Counted from the first letter of the stretch, positions 9,404 through 18,957 are shown. The stretch is 64,000 bases of DNA from Bacteroidales bacterium (GCA_016705005.1 JADIZB010000038.1:248001-312000), one strand, 5' to 3'. Notes: generated by a model not told the origin, from the sequence alone. Translations and numbers: made by a program.

Positions 9404-10753
9404 ATGTATAAAACCGATGTAAGAGGGCCGCTGATTCTGGGCGATAAAAATTACCGCCAGATCAGTGACGACATTATAGCCCCGATTAACCAGCCAATTC
9501 CCGGGTGGTGGAAAGTTGCTTTTTTTATAGCACTTTTGATGACCATATTTGGTGTGTTGGCACTTTACCAAACAGTGGCAGTAGGTTTGGGCACCTGGGG
9601 AGTGAATAACTCTGTAGGCTGGGGATGGGAAATTATCAATTTCGTTTGGTGGATCGGGATCGGACATGCCGGAACGGCTTTTTCGATATTCCTGCTAATC
9701 CTCAGGCAGAAATGGAGAACTTCAATCAACCGTGCAGCAGAAGCAATGACTGTAGTAGCGGTAATGTGCGCTGCCATCTTCCCGGCCATTCACATGGGCA
9801 GGGTATGGCTGGCTTTCTTTATTTTTCCTTATCCGAACACCCGCGGACCATTGGGTGAACTTTAATTCCCCTCTTTTCTGGGACTTTATCGCCATCAGCG
9901 CCTATCTGCTGATTTCTGCCTCGTTCTGGTATTTTGGAATGGTTCCCGATTTCGCAACCATCCGCGATAAAGCGACCTCAAAGGTCAAGAAAGCTGTTTA
10001 TGGCTTCTTTGCCTTTGGCTGGACCGGATCTTCAAGGGAGTGGTTGCGTTACGAAGCCCTCAGCTATGTGCTCGGAGGAATTGCTGCAGTATTGGTTGTT
10101 TCGGTTCACTCTATAGTTTCGACTGACTTTGCTGTTTCGGTAATCCCGGGCTGGCATACCACCGTATTTCCGCCATACTTCGTTGTTGGTGCTATCTTCT
10201 CTGGTTTCGCAATGGTGATGACTCTGATGATCATTATCAGGAAAATGTATAAATTTCAGGAATATGTCACTGATTCGCACCTGAACGCCATCGCCAAAAT
10301 TCTGATTTTCGTCTCCCTGATCATGGGAACGGCCTATGCCACAGAGGTCTTTATCGGCTGGTATTCAGGCAGTGAATATGAAATGTTTACCTTCTTCAAG
10401 AACCGGGTAACCGGCGACTATGCCTTCCAGTTCTGGGCAATGGTAATCTGCAATGCCTTCATCCCACAATTGTTCTGGTTTAAAAAGTCAGGCAAAATTT
10501 AACGATGGCCTTTATCATTTCAATCTTCATTAATATTGGTATGTGGTATGAGCGTTTTAACATCCTGATCACCTCTCTTTCAAAGGATTATCTGCCATCA
10601 AGCTGGACAACTTATTCCCCTACCTGGGTTGAAATTGGAATCTATGTCGGAACCCTGGGTTTGTTCACGATGGGGGTGCTTCTGTTCTTTAAGTATATCC
10701 CGATGATTGCCATCAGCGAAGTCAAAAGTGTGCTTAAGGTAACCACTCCATAA
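9404..10753 (+). CDS. actC: Alternative complex III subunit ActC, NrfD-like quinol-site membrane protein (two frameshifts)
   Basis: ActC is a polytopic NrfD/PsrC-family protein thought to carry a quinol-oxidation site in alternative complex III. Three consecutive open segments (9404-9865, 9855-10502, 10505-10753) read as one protein of about 450 residues. The first ends FPYPNTRGP and the second resumes WVNFNSPLFWDFIAISAYLL; adding one C (9848-9849) and one T (9851-9852) gives RGPIWVNFNSP. The second break is in the A run 10482-10486, where one extra A gives FWFKKVRQNLTMAFIISIF. The final segment ends IAISEVKSVLK, a usual ActC tail. About ten hydrophobic segments are visible. It sits between actB and actD with short gaps. 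I treat the breaks as sequence errors. Confidence 0.88.
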
Positions 10754-10776
10754 TCTAACGAAAAAAAACATTAGCC

Positions 10777-11301
10777 ATGAATAAAACCAGGATTATAGGT
10801 GTATTTGATGAAGAGAATGCCCTGTTGGCTGCCGTTAATCAGGTCAAAAAGGAGGGCATTGAAATCAATGAAATATACACCCCTACCCTATGCATGAAGT
10901 GCTGAAGCAATGGGTAATAAGACAAGGTTCACTTTTGCTGCTTTCCTTTACGGATTCATCGGGGCATCAAGTGTACTTGCCTTTCTGTATTACACTTCAG
11001 TTATTGACTGGCCGATTAATTATGGCGGTAAACCAACCAATGCTTTCCCTTCATTCATCGTGGTCACCATTATATTAACCATTCTTACGGTGACCCTGGC
11101 AAGCCTCTTTACCTTTTCAGCCAGAGCAGCAATTTATCCGGGCAAGGCTTATATCCTGCCTGACAGCAGGTCAACCGATGATAAATTTGTGATTGTATTT
11201 GATAAATCAATGTTAAAAGGCGGTGCAGAAAAACTGAATGCGTTGCTTTTGAAAAAGGTGCAGTTGAAGTATATGAAAAAGAGTTACAACCTCAAAATTA
11301 A
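10777..11301 (+). CDS. actD: Alternative complex III subunit ActD (several frameshifts)
   Basis: ActD is a small membrane subunit of alternative complex III with a DUF3341-type N-domain and two membrane helices. The start is ATG 10777 (MNKTRIIGVFDEENALLAAV). The frame breaks twice within 30 bases: adding a C to the CCCC run at 10880-10883 and a G at 10907 gives IYTPYPMHEVLKAMGNKTRF, the conserved N-domain wording. The helices follow in FTFAAFLYGFIGASSVLAFLYY and FIVVTIILTILTVTLASLF. A last break near 11247-11250 (T run) restores a tail EKGAVEVYEKELQPQN-stop at 11301. Without this repair the frame reads through into actE, which would give a false ActD-ActE fusion. About 174 residues, matching the family. 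Confidence 0.82.
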
Positions 11302-11308
11302 GCGGCAC

Positions 11309-11887
11309 ATGATACGCAAAAAATCTATAACAGCCCTTTCAATAGCTGTAGGAATTCTGCTCCTGGGTTCCTCGTGCGACCGCACACGCAACGATAAAGG
11401 GTACGAGTATTTTCCTGATATGGTCCATTCATTGACGTATGAAACCTATGCCGTAAATCCGGCGATGGCCGACAGTCATGCTATGCGCCTTCCGGCCGAA
11501 AATACTATTTCGCGGGAGATGATCCCTTATGCTTATCCTGCAACCATTGAAGGCAGGGCACAGGCTGCCGCTGAACTGTTGAATCCACTGGAAGCCACTC
11601 CTGATAATCTGGCAAGAGGAAAAGAAATGTTTACTGTTTTCTGCCAGAATTGTCACGGTGAAAGCGGAAACGGGGATGGTTATTTGTTTACCAGCGGCAG
11701 ATTCTCGATCAAGCCAGCCTCTCTGCTCTCAGAGAAAATGCTGGCTGCACCCGATGGAGATATCTTCCATGTAATTACAGCAGGTTTCAATGTTATGGGC
11801 CCCCACGGGCATATGATCCGCCCGGCCGACCGCTGGAAAATTGCCATGTATGTCAAGAATGAACTGCAAAATAAAACCGTAAAATAA
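11309..11887 (+). CDS. actE: Alternative complex III subunit ActE, monoheme cytochrome c lipoprotein
   Basis: ActE is the lipid-anchored monoheme cytochrome c of alternative complex III and a likely electron exit toward the caa3 oxidase. The protein has about 192 residues. It begins MIRKKSITALSIAVGILLLGSSC with a lipobox cysteine, and carries CQNCH in GKEMFTVFCQNCHGESGNGDG with a distal methionine candidate in FNVMGPHG. It starts 8 bases after the repaired actD stop; the upstream frame is also open through actD because of a frameshift, so I chose the ATG with the lipoprotein signal. actF follows after 10 bases. Confidence 0.9.
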   Translation: MIRKKSITALSIAVGILLLGSSCDRTRNDKGYEYFPDMVHSLTYETYAVNPAMADSHAMRLPAENTISREMIPYAYPATIEGRAQAAAELLNPLEATPDNLARGKEMFTVFCQNCHGESGNGDGYLFTSGRFSIKPASLLSEKMLAAPDGDIFHVITAGFNVMGPHGHMIRPADRWKIAMYVKNELQNKTVK

Positions 11888-11897
11888 AGGAGCGGCA

Positions 11898-13061
11898 ATG
11901 GATACAAGATTTACATTTTCAAAACGCTTTCAATACACAGCAATAGCCCTGTTGATACTGGGAGCTGCCGTTATAGCCTACGGTTTTATCACGCAACCCG
12001 ACAGGGCCTGGGCAAACCTGCTGCTGAACAATTATTACTTTCTTTCGCTTGCCATCGGCGCCAGTTTCTTCCTGGCACTTCAGCATATTTCCCAGTCAGG
12101 ATGGTCATCCATGTTCAAAAGAGTACCTGAAGCCATGATGGCCTTTGTTCCCTATGCCAGGGTGATCATGCTTCTGCTTTATTTCGGCATGCATTCACTC
12201 TACCACTGGAGCCATGAAGAAGCCCTCGCCAGTTATGCCATCATTCAGCACAAAGCTCCTTATCTGAACATTCCTTTCTTTTTCATAAGGATGATACTGT
12301 TCTTCATGGCCTGGACAGTGATGACCAGGTTACTCAGGAAAGCTTCGCTCAATGAGGATAAAACCGGGGGTTTGCTGAATTTTGAGAAAAGCGAGCTGTT
12401 GTCGAAAATACACATCTTCCTGCTTGCCATTACCTTCTCATTTGCAACTTTTGACTGGATTATGTCACTTGATGTACACTGGTTCAGCACCATATTTTCA
12501 CTCAGAAATTTTGTTGCCGCATTTTATCATGGCACAGCAGTCATCGCATTGGTTGTGATCCTGCTACACCAGAAAGGACACTTTCCATCACTCAACAAGA
12601 GTCATTTACTTGATTTCTCCAGATATATCTTCATGCTTTCAATTGTTTGGGGATATTTTACCTTTTCTCAATTTATGCTGATCTGGTATGCAAATATTCC
12701 GGAAGAAACCATTTACTTTTATGAGCGCTGGCACAGCGGGTTTAAAGTTATTTTTTATGTGAACTTCTTCATCAACTGGTTTCTGCCATTTACATTGATG
12801 CTTTCGCAGGTTACAAATAAAAATATTCATGTTGTAAAGTACCTTGCCATTGTTCTGATTGCCGGACAATACATTGACCTTTACGAGCAGATTTTCCCCA
12901 CAATTTTACATGCACCGGTATTCGGTCTGATTGAAGTTGGTTTCTTTGCCGGATTTGCCGGATTGTTTTTACTTGTTGTTGGCAAAGCGCTGGCCAGTGC
13001 TGATCTGATACCAAAAAATCATCCTTATCTGGAAGAAAGTCTGCATCATCATCTGCATTGA
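11898..13061 (+). CDS. actF: Alternative complex III subunit ActF, polytopic membrane protein
   Basis: ActF is a membrane subunit of alternative complex III, distantly related to ActC/NrfD. The 387 residues hold about ten hydrophobic helices; recognisable stretches are FGMHSLYHWSHEEAL, TFATFDWIMSLDVHWFST and WYANIPEETIYFYERW, which are characteristic of the family. It is the last act gene and is followed 41 bases later by the SCO gene, so complex III and the oxidase are probably one transcription unit. It is intact, and from here rightward I found no further frameshifts. Confidence 0.9.
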   Translation: MDTRFTFSKRFQYTAIALLILGAAVIAYGFITQPDRAWANLLLNNYYFLSLAIGASFFLALQHISQSGWSSMFKRVPEAMMAFVPYARVIMLLLYFGMHSLYHWSHEEALASYAIIQHKAPYLNIPFFFIRMILFFMAWTVMTRLLRKASLNEDKTGGLLNFEKSELLSKIHIFLLAITFSFATFDWIMSLDVHWFSTIFSLRNFVAAFYHGTAVIALVVILLHQKGHFPSLNKSHLLDFSRYIFMLSIVWGYFTFSQFMLIWYANIPEETIYFYERWHSGFKVIFYVNFFINWFLPFTLMLSQVTNKNIHVVKYLAIVLIAGQYIDLYEQIFPTILHAPVFGLIEVGFFAGFAGLFLLVVGKALASADLIPKNHPYLEESLHHHLH

Positions 13062-13102
13062 TTTCAGGATTTCGTTCCGTATACTTACTAAATTAAAACA
13101 TC

Positions 13103-13903
13103 ATGAAAATCAGCATTGCGGTACTGGTTATTACCTTTGTAGTCACCCTGAATCTCAGGGGGCAGGTACCTGCTACCCGTGACATCACATCACCGCAGAC
13201 TGAAATAGGGATTGATGAGCACCTGGATGAATACATCCCGGACGACCTGACCTTTACAGGCTCCGATGGTAAACCTTATAATCTGAAACAACTGATAAAC
13301 AAACCCACCGTTTTGATGTTTGTGTATTACCGTTGTCCGGGAATCTGCAGTCCGCTGATGACCAATGTAGCTGAAATCATCAGTAAGACCGACCTTGTAC
13401 TGGGCAAGGATTTTCAGGTGATTACCATTAGCTTCGATCAGCGTGAGGGAACAGATCTGGCCATTAAAAAGAAAGCGAATTATCTCAAACTGATAAAGAA
13501 AGATGTTGATGAAACCGGCTGGAATTTTTATACCGGCGACAGTCTGAACATTGCCAGGGCAACCAATGCCGTGGGATTCAGGTTCAAGAAAACCGGTAAT
13601 GACTTCCTGCATTCTGCAACCCTGATGATGATTAGTCCTGATGGAAAAATAACCCGGTATCTTCAGGGAACCTACTTCCTGCCTTTTGAGTTTAAAATGG
13701 CCGTGGTGGAGGCTTCCGAAGGAAAAAGCGGACCTACAATCTTCAGGATTCTTCAGTTCTGCTATTCATACGACCCGGCAGGTCAGCAATATGTACTGAA
13801 CATCACCAAAATGGCAGGAACTTTAATTCTGGGTCTGGGAGCAATCATATTCCTTTTCCTGGTGTTTAAACCACGTAAAAAGATAATATCAAACAAAGAA
13901 TAA
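13103..13903 (+). CDS. SCO1/SenC copper chaperone for cytochrome oxidase
   Basis: SCO proteins deliver copper to, or reduce, the CuA site of oxidase subunit II. The 266 residues have an N-terminal signal, a thioredoxin-like fold with the metal motif YYRCPGICSPL (CxxxC, about residue 75), a partner histidine in DFLHSATLMMI (about 172), and a C-terminal membrane helix (ILGLGAIIFLFLVF). A helix at the C-terminus rather than the N-terminus is usual in this phylum. It lies between actF and oxidase subunit I (4-base gap), which supports a role in caa3 assembly. Confidence 0.9.
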   Translation: MKISIAVLVITFVVTLNLRGQVPATRDITSPQTEIGIDEHLDEYIPDDLTFTGSDGKPYNLKQLINKPTVLMFVYYRCPGICSPLMTNVAEIISKTDLVLGKDFQVITISFDQREGTDLAIKKKANYLKLIKKDVDETGWNFYTGDSLNIARATNAVGFRFKKTGNDFLHSATLMMISPDGKITRYLQGTYFLPFEFKMAVVEASEGKSGPTIFRILQFCYSYDPAGQQYVLNITKMAGTLILGLGAIIFLFLVFKPRKKIISNKE

Positions 13904-13907
13904 TCAA

Positions 13908-15518
13908 ATGACGGAACAAACACAACACAAGCGCGAGCCCAACTACCTGGAATACAGGGGTAAATACTCCGGTATTATGGGGTGGCTGACTTCGACTGAT
14001 CATAAGCGGATCGGGCTCATGTATTTTTATGCGATGATGACATTCTTCCTTTCCGGTGTCGTCATGGGCCTGTTGATGAAACTTGAACTCATCGCTCCGG
14101 GTGAACAACTCATGGGAGCCCAGACCTATAACGGACTTTTTACAGTCCATGGCCTGACAATGATTTTTCTTTTTGTTATTCCGGGTGTGGCAGCCGTTTT
14201 CGGAAATCTTTTTATGCCCATCATGATTGGGGCGAAGGATGTTTCCTTCCCGAGGCTTAATCTGTTCAGCTGGTACCTGTATATGATCGGAGCCGTAATC
14301 GTTCTCTCTTCACAATTTATGGGCGACGGCCCACCCGACACCGGCTGGACCTTTTATGCTCCCTATAGTTTAAAAACACAGACCAATGTCGTTGCCGCTG
14401 TTACAGGAGCCTTTATTCTCGGGTTCTCATCCATTCTGACGGGACTGAACTTCATAGTAACTATGCACCGCCTCAGGGCTCCGGGGATGGGCTGGATGCG
14501 GATGCCGCTGTTTTGCTGGACCCTCTATGGAACCGGCTGGATTCAATTGCTGGCAACACCTGTTGTAGGTATAACTTTTCTGATGGTGATAGCAGAACGA
14601 ATGCTGGGTATTGGGTTCTTTGATCCAGCCATAGGCGGCGACCCTATTCTTTACCAACATCTCTTCTGGATCTACTCCCACCCTGCTGTCTATATTATGA
14701 TCCTGCCTGCCATGGGAGCCATCACTGAAATTGTAATCACATTTTCGCGAAAAACAGTCTTTGGATACAGCGCAATGGTAATTTCGAGCATGGCCATTGC
14801 TTTTGTAGGGTACTTTGTCTGGGGACACCATATGTACACCTCAGGAATGAGTACTACTGCCCGCTGGGTATTCTCCTTTATCACTTTTCTGGTAGCCATT
14901 CCATCTGCCATCAAGGTCTTCAACTGGACGGCAACATTATATAAAGGCTCTATCAACATGCAGACACCGTTCTTTTGGGCGATGGGCTTTATTTTTGTCT
15001 TTATGATCGGTGGATTTTCCGGACTGGTTCTGGGTTCACTTGCAACCGACATTCATGTCCACGATACTGCTTTTGTGGTGGCACATTTTCACTACATTGT
15101 TTTCGGAGGTACCGGATTTGCATTTTTTGCCGCCCTGCATTACTGGTATCCTAAAATATACGGAAAGATATACAATGGTAAAATCGCCAATATAGGTCTG
15201 ATCATCTTCTTTACCGGATTTAATGTGCTGTACTTCCCGATGTTCATACTTGGTATCATGGGTATGCCACGCCGCTATTACGATTATCTTGAGCAGTTTC
15301 ATTCTCTCAATATAGTTTCAACAGTAGGATCGTGGATCATGGCTACCGGGCTGATCATCGTGATTGTAAATCTCCTCAGGGCCCGCAGAGGTTCCGGAAA
15401 GGAAATTGATAACCCATGGGACGGCAGAACGCTTGAGTGGCAGATTGCTTCACCTCCGATTCTTGAGAACTTCGAAGAAATTCCGGTAGTTGACCACGAA
15501 CCATACGATTACAAATAA
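13908..15518 (+). CDS. ctaD: caa3-type cytochrome c oxidase subunit I (A2 type)
   Basis: This is the heme-copper catalytic subunit that reduces oxygen and pumps protons. Its 536 residues carry the expected helices and ligands, including HPAVYIMILP, WGHHMYTSGM and VHDTAFVVAHFHYIVFGG. The helix VI motif reads YSHPAVY instead of GHPEVY: the proton-channel glutamate is absent and YS precedes the HP, the mark of A2-type oxidases such as those of Thermus and Rhodothermus, which work with alternative complex III or bc1. Subunits III, IV and II follow, an order that puts subunit II last. Confidence 0.95.
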   Translation: MTEQTQHKREPNYLEYRGKYSGIMGWLTSTDHKRIGLMYFYAMMTFFLSGVVMGLLMKLELIAPGEQLMGAQTYNGLFTVHGLTMIFLFVIPGVAAVFGNLFMPIMIGAKDVSFPRLNLFSWYLYMIGAVIVLSSQFMGDGPPDTGWTFYAPYSLKTQTNVVAAVTGAFILGFSSILTGLNFIVTMHRLRAPGMGWMRMPLFCWTLYGTGWIQLLATPVVGITFLMVIAERMLGIGFFDPAIGGDPILYQHLFWIYSHPAVYIMILPAMGAITEIVITFSRKTVFGYSAMVISSMAIAFVGYFVWGHHMYTSGMSTTARWVFSFITFLVAIPSAIKVFNWTATLYKGSINMQTPFFWAMGFIFVFMIGGFSGLVLGSLATDIHVHDTAFVVAHFHYIVFGGTGFAFFAALHYWYPKIYGKIYNGKIANIGLIIFFTGFNVLYFPMFILGIMGMPRRYYDYLEQFHSLNIVSTVGSWIMATGLIIVIVNLLRARRGSGKEIDNPWDGRTLEWQIASPPILENFEEIPVVDHEPYDYK

Positions 15519-15529
15519 ACAATCTGAGC

Positions 15530-16150
15530 ATGGAAACAACTGCAACCCATCATGCAGATATGCACCGCGACGACGACGCCTCAAAAATAGGCATGTGGCT
15601 GTTTATCTTTACTGAAATACTGCTCTTCGGAGGACTATTCATTGTTTATTCCGTTTACCGTTTCCGGAATCCGGTAGCTTTCCACATTGCCCACGAAGAG
15701 CTTAGTATCACAATGGGGTTAATCAACACCATTATCCTGCTGATCAGTAGCGCTACAGTGGCCATATCCATTTCTGCCATACAAAAGAACGACAGGAAGA
15801 TCAGCATGATGATGCTGGGCCTTACCCTGCTGTTTGCCCTGATATTTCTGGTTAACAAATACTTTGAATGGGGTGCGAAATTTGAACATGGCATGTATCC
15901 GGGTTCAGACCTTATGACGATGCTCAGTCACGGAGATATGCTGTTTTTCAGCCTGTATTTCTTCATGACCGGATTGCATGCGGTTCATATCATTGTGGGT
16001 ATGATATTGCTATCTGTTTCCCTTTTTAAAGTCAGAAGCGGAGCCATCCATAGTACACGCTTCGTATTGCTTGAAAACAGCGGTCTGTACTGGCATCTGG
16101 TCGATCTGATCTGGATCTTCCTGTTTCCTTTGTTCTACCTCATCCATTAA
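15530..16150 (+). CDS. ctaE: Cytochrome c oxidase subunit III
   Basis: Heme-copper oxidase subunit III, a non-catalytic membrane subunit that stabilises subunit I. The 206 residues have five to six hydrophobic helices, with the family segments IGMWLFIFTEILLFGGLF, GDMLFFSLYFFMTGLHAVHI and YWHLVDLIWIFLFPLFYL. It begins 11 bases after ctaD and is followed by the small subunit IV gene, so the oxidase genes are co-transcribed. Confidence 0.93.
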   Translation: METTATHHADMHRDDDASKIGMWLFIFTEILLFGGLFIVYSVYRFRNPVAFHIAHEELSITMGLINTIILLISSATVAISISAIQKNDRKISMMMLGLTLLFALIFLVNKYFEWGAKFEHGMYPGSDLMTMLSHGDMLFFSLYFFMTGLHAVHIIVGMILLSVSLFKVRSGAIHSTRFVLLENSGLYWHLVDLIWIFLFPLFYLIH

Positions 16151-16162
16151 CCGAAAACTGTT

Positions 16163-16450
16163 ATGAGCAAAGATAATCACCATCACATAGTAGAATACAG
16201 GAACCATATCCTGGTTCTCGCCTTACTCATCGCGCTGACTGTTATAACAGTTGCCATAACCAGTGTTGAACTTGGACCTTACAATACGGCAGCAGCCATG
16301 GTCATCGCTTCAATTAAAGCAGCCATTGTTTTGTTGTATTTTATGCATCTCAGGTTCGACCAGAAGATATACCGTTTCATGGCCACCATCGTGATTCTGA
16401 TATTTATGGCTGTGATTGTTGTAACCTTTTTTGATTACTTATACAGATAA
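16163..16450 (+). CDS. ctaF: Cytochrome c oxidase subunit IV (caa3 type)
   Basis: A small oxidase subunit of 95 residues. It opens with a histidine-rich N-terminus (MSKDNHHHIVEYRNHI) and has three hydrophobic helices (VLALLIALTVITVAIT, MVIASIKAAIVLLYFMHL, ATIVILIFMAVIVVTFF). The KAAIVLLYFMHLRFD stretch is typical of prokaryotic COX4 (PF03626-type) proteins. It lies 12 bases after subunit III and 5 bases before subunit II. Confidence 0.9.
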   Translation: MSKDNHHHIVEYRNHILVLALLIALTVITVAITSVELGPYNTAAAMVIASIKAAIVLLYFMHLRFDQKIYRFMATIVILIFMAVIVVTFFDYLYR

Positions 16451-16455
16451 ACAAT

Positions 16456-17391
16456 ATGTATTCAGGAGCTTCAAATTTTGTAAACACAACCGATTCTGCC
16501 TTTCTCTTTATCATCGGTATATCGTTGCTTTTCCTGATCGGGATAACCGGCACCCTGCTCTGGTTCATGTACAGGTACAACAAGAAACGCAACCCGGTAG
16601 CTACTCAGATCCACGGCAGCAATACACTTGAAATCATTTGGACAGTTATACCGACCATCCTTGTAATCATTATGTTCTTTTATGGATGGGCCGGTTACTC
16701 CCCCATGAAGAATGCACCTGAAAATGCGATGAAGATTAAAGCTACCGCCCGTATGTGGTCATGGAGCTTTGAATATGAGAACGGTATCAAAACAGATACG
16801 CTTTATGTTCCGCTGAACAAGCCGGTTTCGCTAAACCTAATTTCGCTTGATGTAATTCATAGCTTCTATATTCCGGCTTTCAGGATCAAAGAGGATATGG
16901 TACCGGGCAGAGGGAACAAAATATGGTTTATTGCCCAGGAAGAAGGAGCCTATGAACTATTCTGCACTGAATATTGCGGTTTATCCCATTCATATATGTT
17001 TACTGAGGTAAAAGCAATGCCTCAGAAGGATTTTGATGCATGGTATGCCAGGATGGCGGATACCACAAAGAAAGTCACAGCGAATATTGATCCGGCAGCT
17101 GAAGGCAAAAGACTGATGGAGAAAAACGGATGTGTTGTTTGTCATTCTTCTGATGGCACCAAAATAGTGGGACCATCCTACAAAGGTGTTTATGGTCACA
17201 AACTGACGGTCGTTACCAATGGCAAAGAGCGTGAAATCATTGCCGATGATGAATACATCAAACGGTCAATCTACGAACCGGATGCTGACCTGGTGAAAGG
17301 TTTTACCAAAGGACAGATGGTATCTTATAAGACAATCCTGAGTGATGAAGATGTAGCCAACATTATCGAATACTTAAAAACGCTGAAATGA
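16456..17391 (+). CDS. ctaC: caa3 oxidase subunit II with fused cytochrome c
   Basis: Subunit II accepts electrons through CuA and passes them to subunit I. The 311 residues hold an N-terminal two-helix hairpin (about 13-80), a cupredoxin domain with CuA ligands in VIHSFYIPAF and FCTEYCGLSHSYM (about 165-180), and a C-terminal cytochrome c with CVVCHSSDGTKIVGPSYKGVYG (heme at about 225) and a final NIIEYLKTLK helix. The fused heme defines the caa3 class and lets the enzyme take electrons directly from alternative complex III. The stop overlaps the ctaB start by 4 bases. Confidence 0.95.
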   Translation: MYSGASNFVNTTDSAFLFIIGISLLFLIGITGTLLWFMYRYNKKRNPVATQIHGSNTLEIIWTVIPTILVIIMFFYGWAGYSPMKNAPENAMKIKATARMWSWSFEYENGIKTDTLYVPLNKPVSLNLISLDVIHSFYIPAFRIKEDMVPGRGNKIWFIAQEEGAYELFCTEYCGLSHSYMFTEVKAMPQKDFDAWYARMADTTKKVTANIDPAAEGKRLMEKNGCVVCHSSDGTKIVGPSYKGVYGHKLTVVTNGKEREIIADDEYIKRSIYEPDADLVKGFTKGQMVSYKTILSDEDVANIIEYLKTLK

Positions 17392-18260
17392 AAACCAGTC
17401 TTAAAAAACTGGTAAAGGCTTATTCCTGGCTTGGCAAATTCAGCATCTCACTTCCTGTTGGTTTAACAACATTTACCGGTTATCTTCTGGCAAACAGAGG
17501 TTTCGATATTGAATCTGTTTTTCCGGTCGCAGGGGTATTTTTACTTGCATCTGCCGCTTCTGCATTGAATCAGGTGCAGGAGCACAAAATAGACCTGCAG
17601 ATGCCCCGTACCCGCAACAGGCCTATCCCCTCAGGCAGAATCAGCCTGACAGGTGCCTGGGTCTTCATCCTCATCTTTTCTGTTTCAGGTTTATTCATTC
17701 TATATCATTTCAGTGGATTGATGCCATTTATACTTGGCATTGTTAACTTCATCTGGTACAATGGCATTTATACGCCCCTGAAACGAACCACAGCGTTTGC
17801 GGTTGTTCCGGGTTCGGTTGTGGGTGCATTGCCCCCACTCATTGGTTGGGTAGCAGCTGGCGGGTCGATGACAGACCAGGTGGCAGTTGCTCTGGGATTC
17901 TTTTTCTTCATTGGTCAAATTCCCCATTTCTGGTTATTACTGCTTCGTTTCGGACACGAGTACGAAATGGCAGGCTTACAATCGCTCACTACCCGCTTAA
18001 ATAACATTCAGATACGCCGGCTAACCTTTGTCTGGATCGTGGCTACGGCGACAACAGCCTTCATGTTACCTGGTTTCTACCGGTTCAATTATACAGCTAT
18101 TGTCTACATCCTGTGGATATTATCGGTCCTTCTGGTCGTTAAATTCACAGGTTTAATCAGATCTTACAGGGAAGATGTAGAGTTCAGATCATCCTTTCTC
18201 CTGATCAATGTTTACTATTTTTTCGTAATGGTGCTTTTGTGCCTTGATGTGATTCTTTAA
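17388..18260 (+). CDS. ctaB: Heme O synthase (protoheme IX farnesyltransferase)
   Basis: A membrane prenyltransferase of the UbiA family that attaches farnesyl to protoheme to make heme O, the precursor of heme A for the caa3 oxidase. The 290 residues show the prenyl-binding motifs NQVQEHKIDLQMPRTRNRPI (NxxxDxxxD-like) and about eight helices. A matching second motif lies in FWLLLLRFGHEYEMAGLQSL. It overlaps ctaC by 4 bases and ends the + strand operon. Heme A synthase (ctaA) is not in the window. Confidence 0.92.
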   Translation: MKTSLKKLVKAYSWLGKFSISLPVGLTTFTGYLLANRGFDIESVFPVAGVFLLASAASALNQVQEHKIDLQMPRTRNRPIPSGRISLTGAWVFILIFSVSGLFILYHFSGLMPFILGIVNFIWYNGIYTPLKRTTAFAVVPGSVVGALPPLIGWVAAGGSMTDQVAVALGFFFFIGQIPHFWLLLLRFGHEYEMAGLQSLTTRLNNIQIRRLTFVWIVATATTAFMLPGFYRFNYTAIVYILWILSVLLVVKFTGLIRSYREDVEFRSSFLLINVYYFFVMVLLCLDVIL

Positions 18261-18294
18261 ACAAAGGTATCTGCTGATTATTTGCCGGAATGAC

Positions 18295-18957
18295 CTACTT
18301 CGCTGGTTTGGTCCAATCGATGAAGAACTTTCCCCCACTCAAAATTATTGTATCGGTTTTATCATCTTTGCGGGTATTGTCATGGTCATGAGGGCCATTA
18401 TTGGCATACATCCCTCCACCTGATTTGGTAACAATCTTTTTCTCGAGATTCCCCCTGATTCCTGAACCCGACATCGTTGCCATGGCACGTTTTACATAAT
18501 ATACACCTCTTAGTGTGGCCTCAAAGCTGCCTTCGACCGAAGATCCGGAAACCTTCTCTATCGTAAGGGTTCCTGATAAGGATTCACCATCATGAAAAGC
18601 ATGTCCCAGCCCTTTTGTTTCTTCAGTGTAATCTACAAGGACCCACACCCTGTCAAGATTGGCCTTCACTTTTGCATCCGACTCCATATCATCTTCGCTA
18701 ATGATCGGATAGGTGCCGGGTTTAAGGCTGTCGGTAAAATAGTACAACCTGATCCAAATCTGAATATCAGGGCTGACCTGAAAAGCTCCCAAAGCCAGGT
18801 ATTCAAAGCCGGTAACAGGAATCTTCATCCTTTTAGCTTCTGCCTTCCAATCTTTTCCGTCAACTTTACATGAGATGTAATTGGGAGAATCCTGGGCATG
18901 GAGCATACTTCCAATACCGGAAATGATTACAAACGCGATGATCGCCAGATTTTTCAT
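18295..18957 (-). CDS. Secreted hypothetical protein
   Basis: I do not recognise a functional family with certainty. From ATG 18957 (MKNLAIIAFVIISGIGSMLHAQ) it has a clear signal peptide and about 220 residues; a longer start at 19002 would put the signal peptide internally. The mature part reads like the small beta-rich DUF6252-type secreted proteins (YISCKVDGKDWKAEAKRM near the start, SLSGTLTIEKVSGSSVEGSFEATL in the middle) and ends in a hydrophilic HDHDNTRKDDKTD stretch. It converges with ctaB from the other strand, 34 bases apart. Expression is probably independent. Confidence 0.75.
   Translation of the reverse strand: MKNLAIIAFVIISGIGSMLHAQDSPNYISCKVDGKDWKAEAKRMKIPVTGFEYLALGAFQVSPDIQIWIRLYYFTDSLKPGTYPIISEDDMESDAKVKANLDRVWVLVDYTEETKGLGHAFHDGESLSGTLTIEKVSGSSVEGSFEATLRGVYYVKRAMATMSGSGIRGNLEKKIVTKSGGGMYANNGPHDHDNTRKDDKTDTIILSGGKFFIDWTKPAK

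Noticed and set aside
10910..11887. An apparent ActD-ActE fusion frame
   Set aside because: The frame is continuous only because of a missing T near 11247; restoring it gives a normal ActD end at 11301 and an ActE lipoprotein start at 11309.
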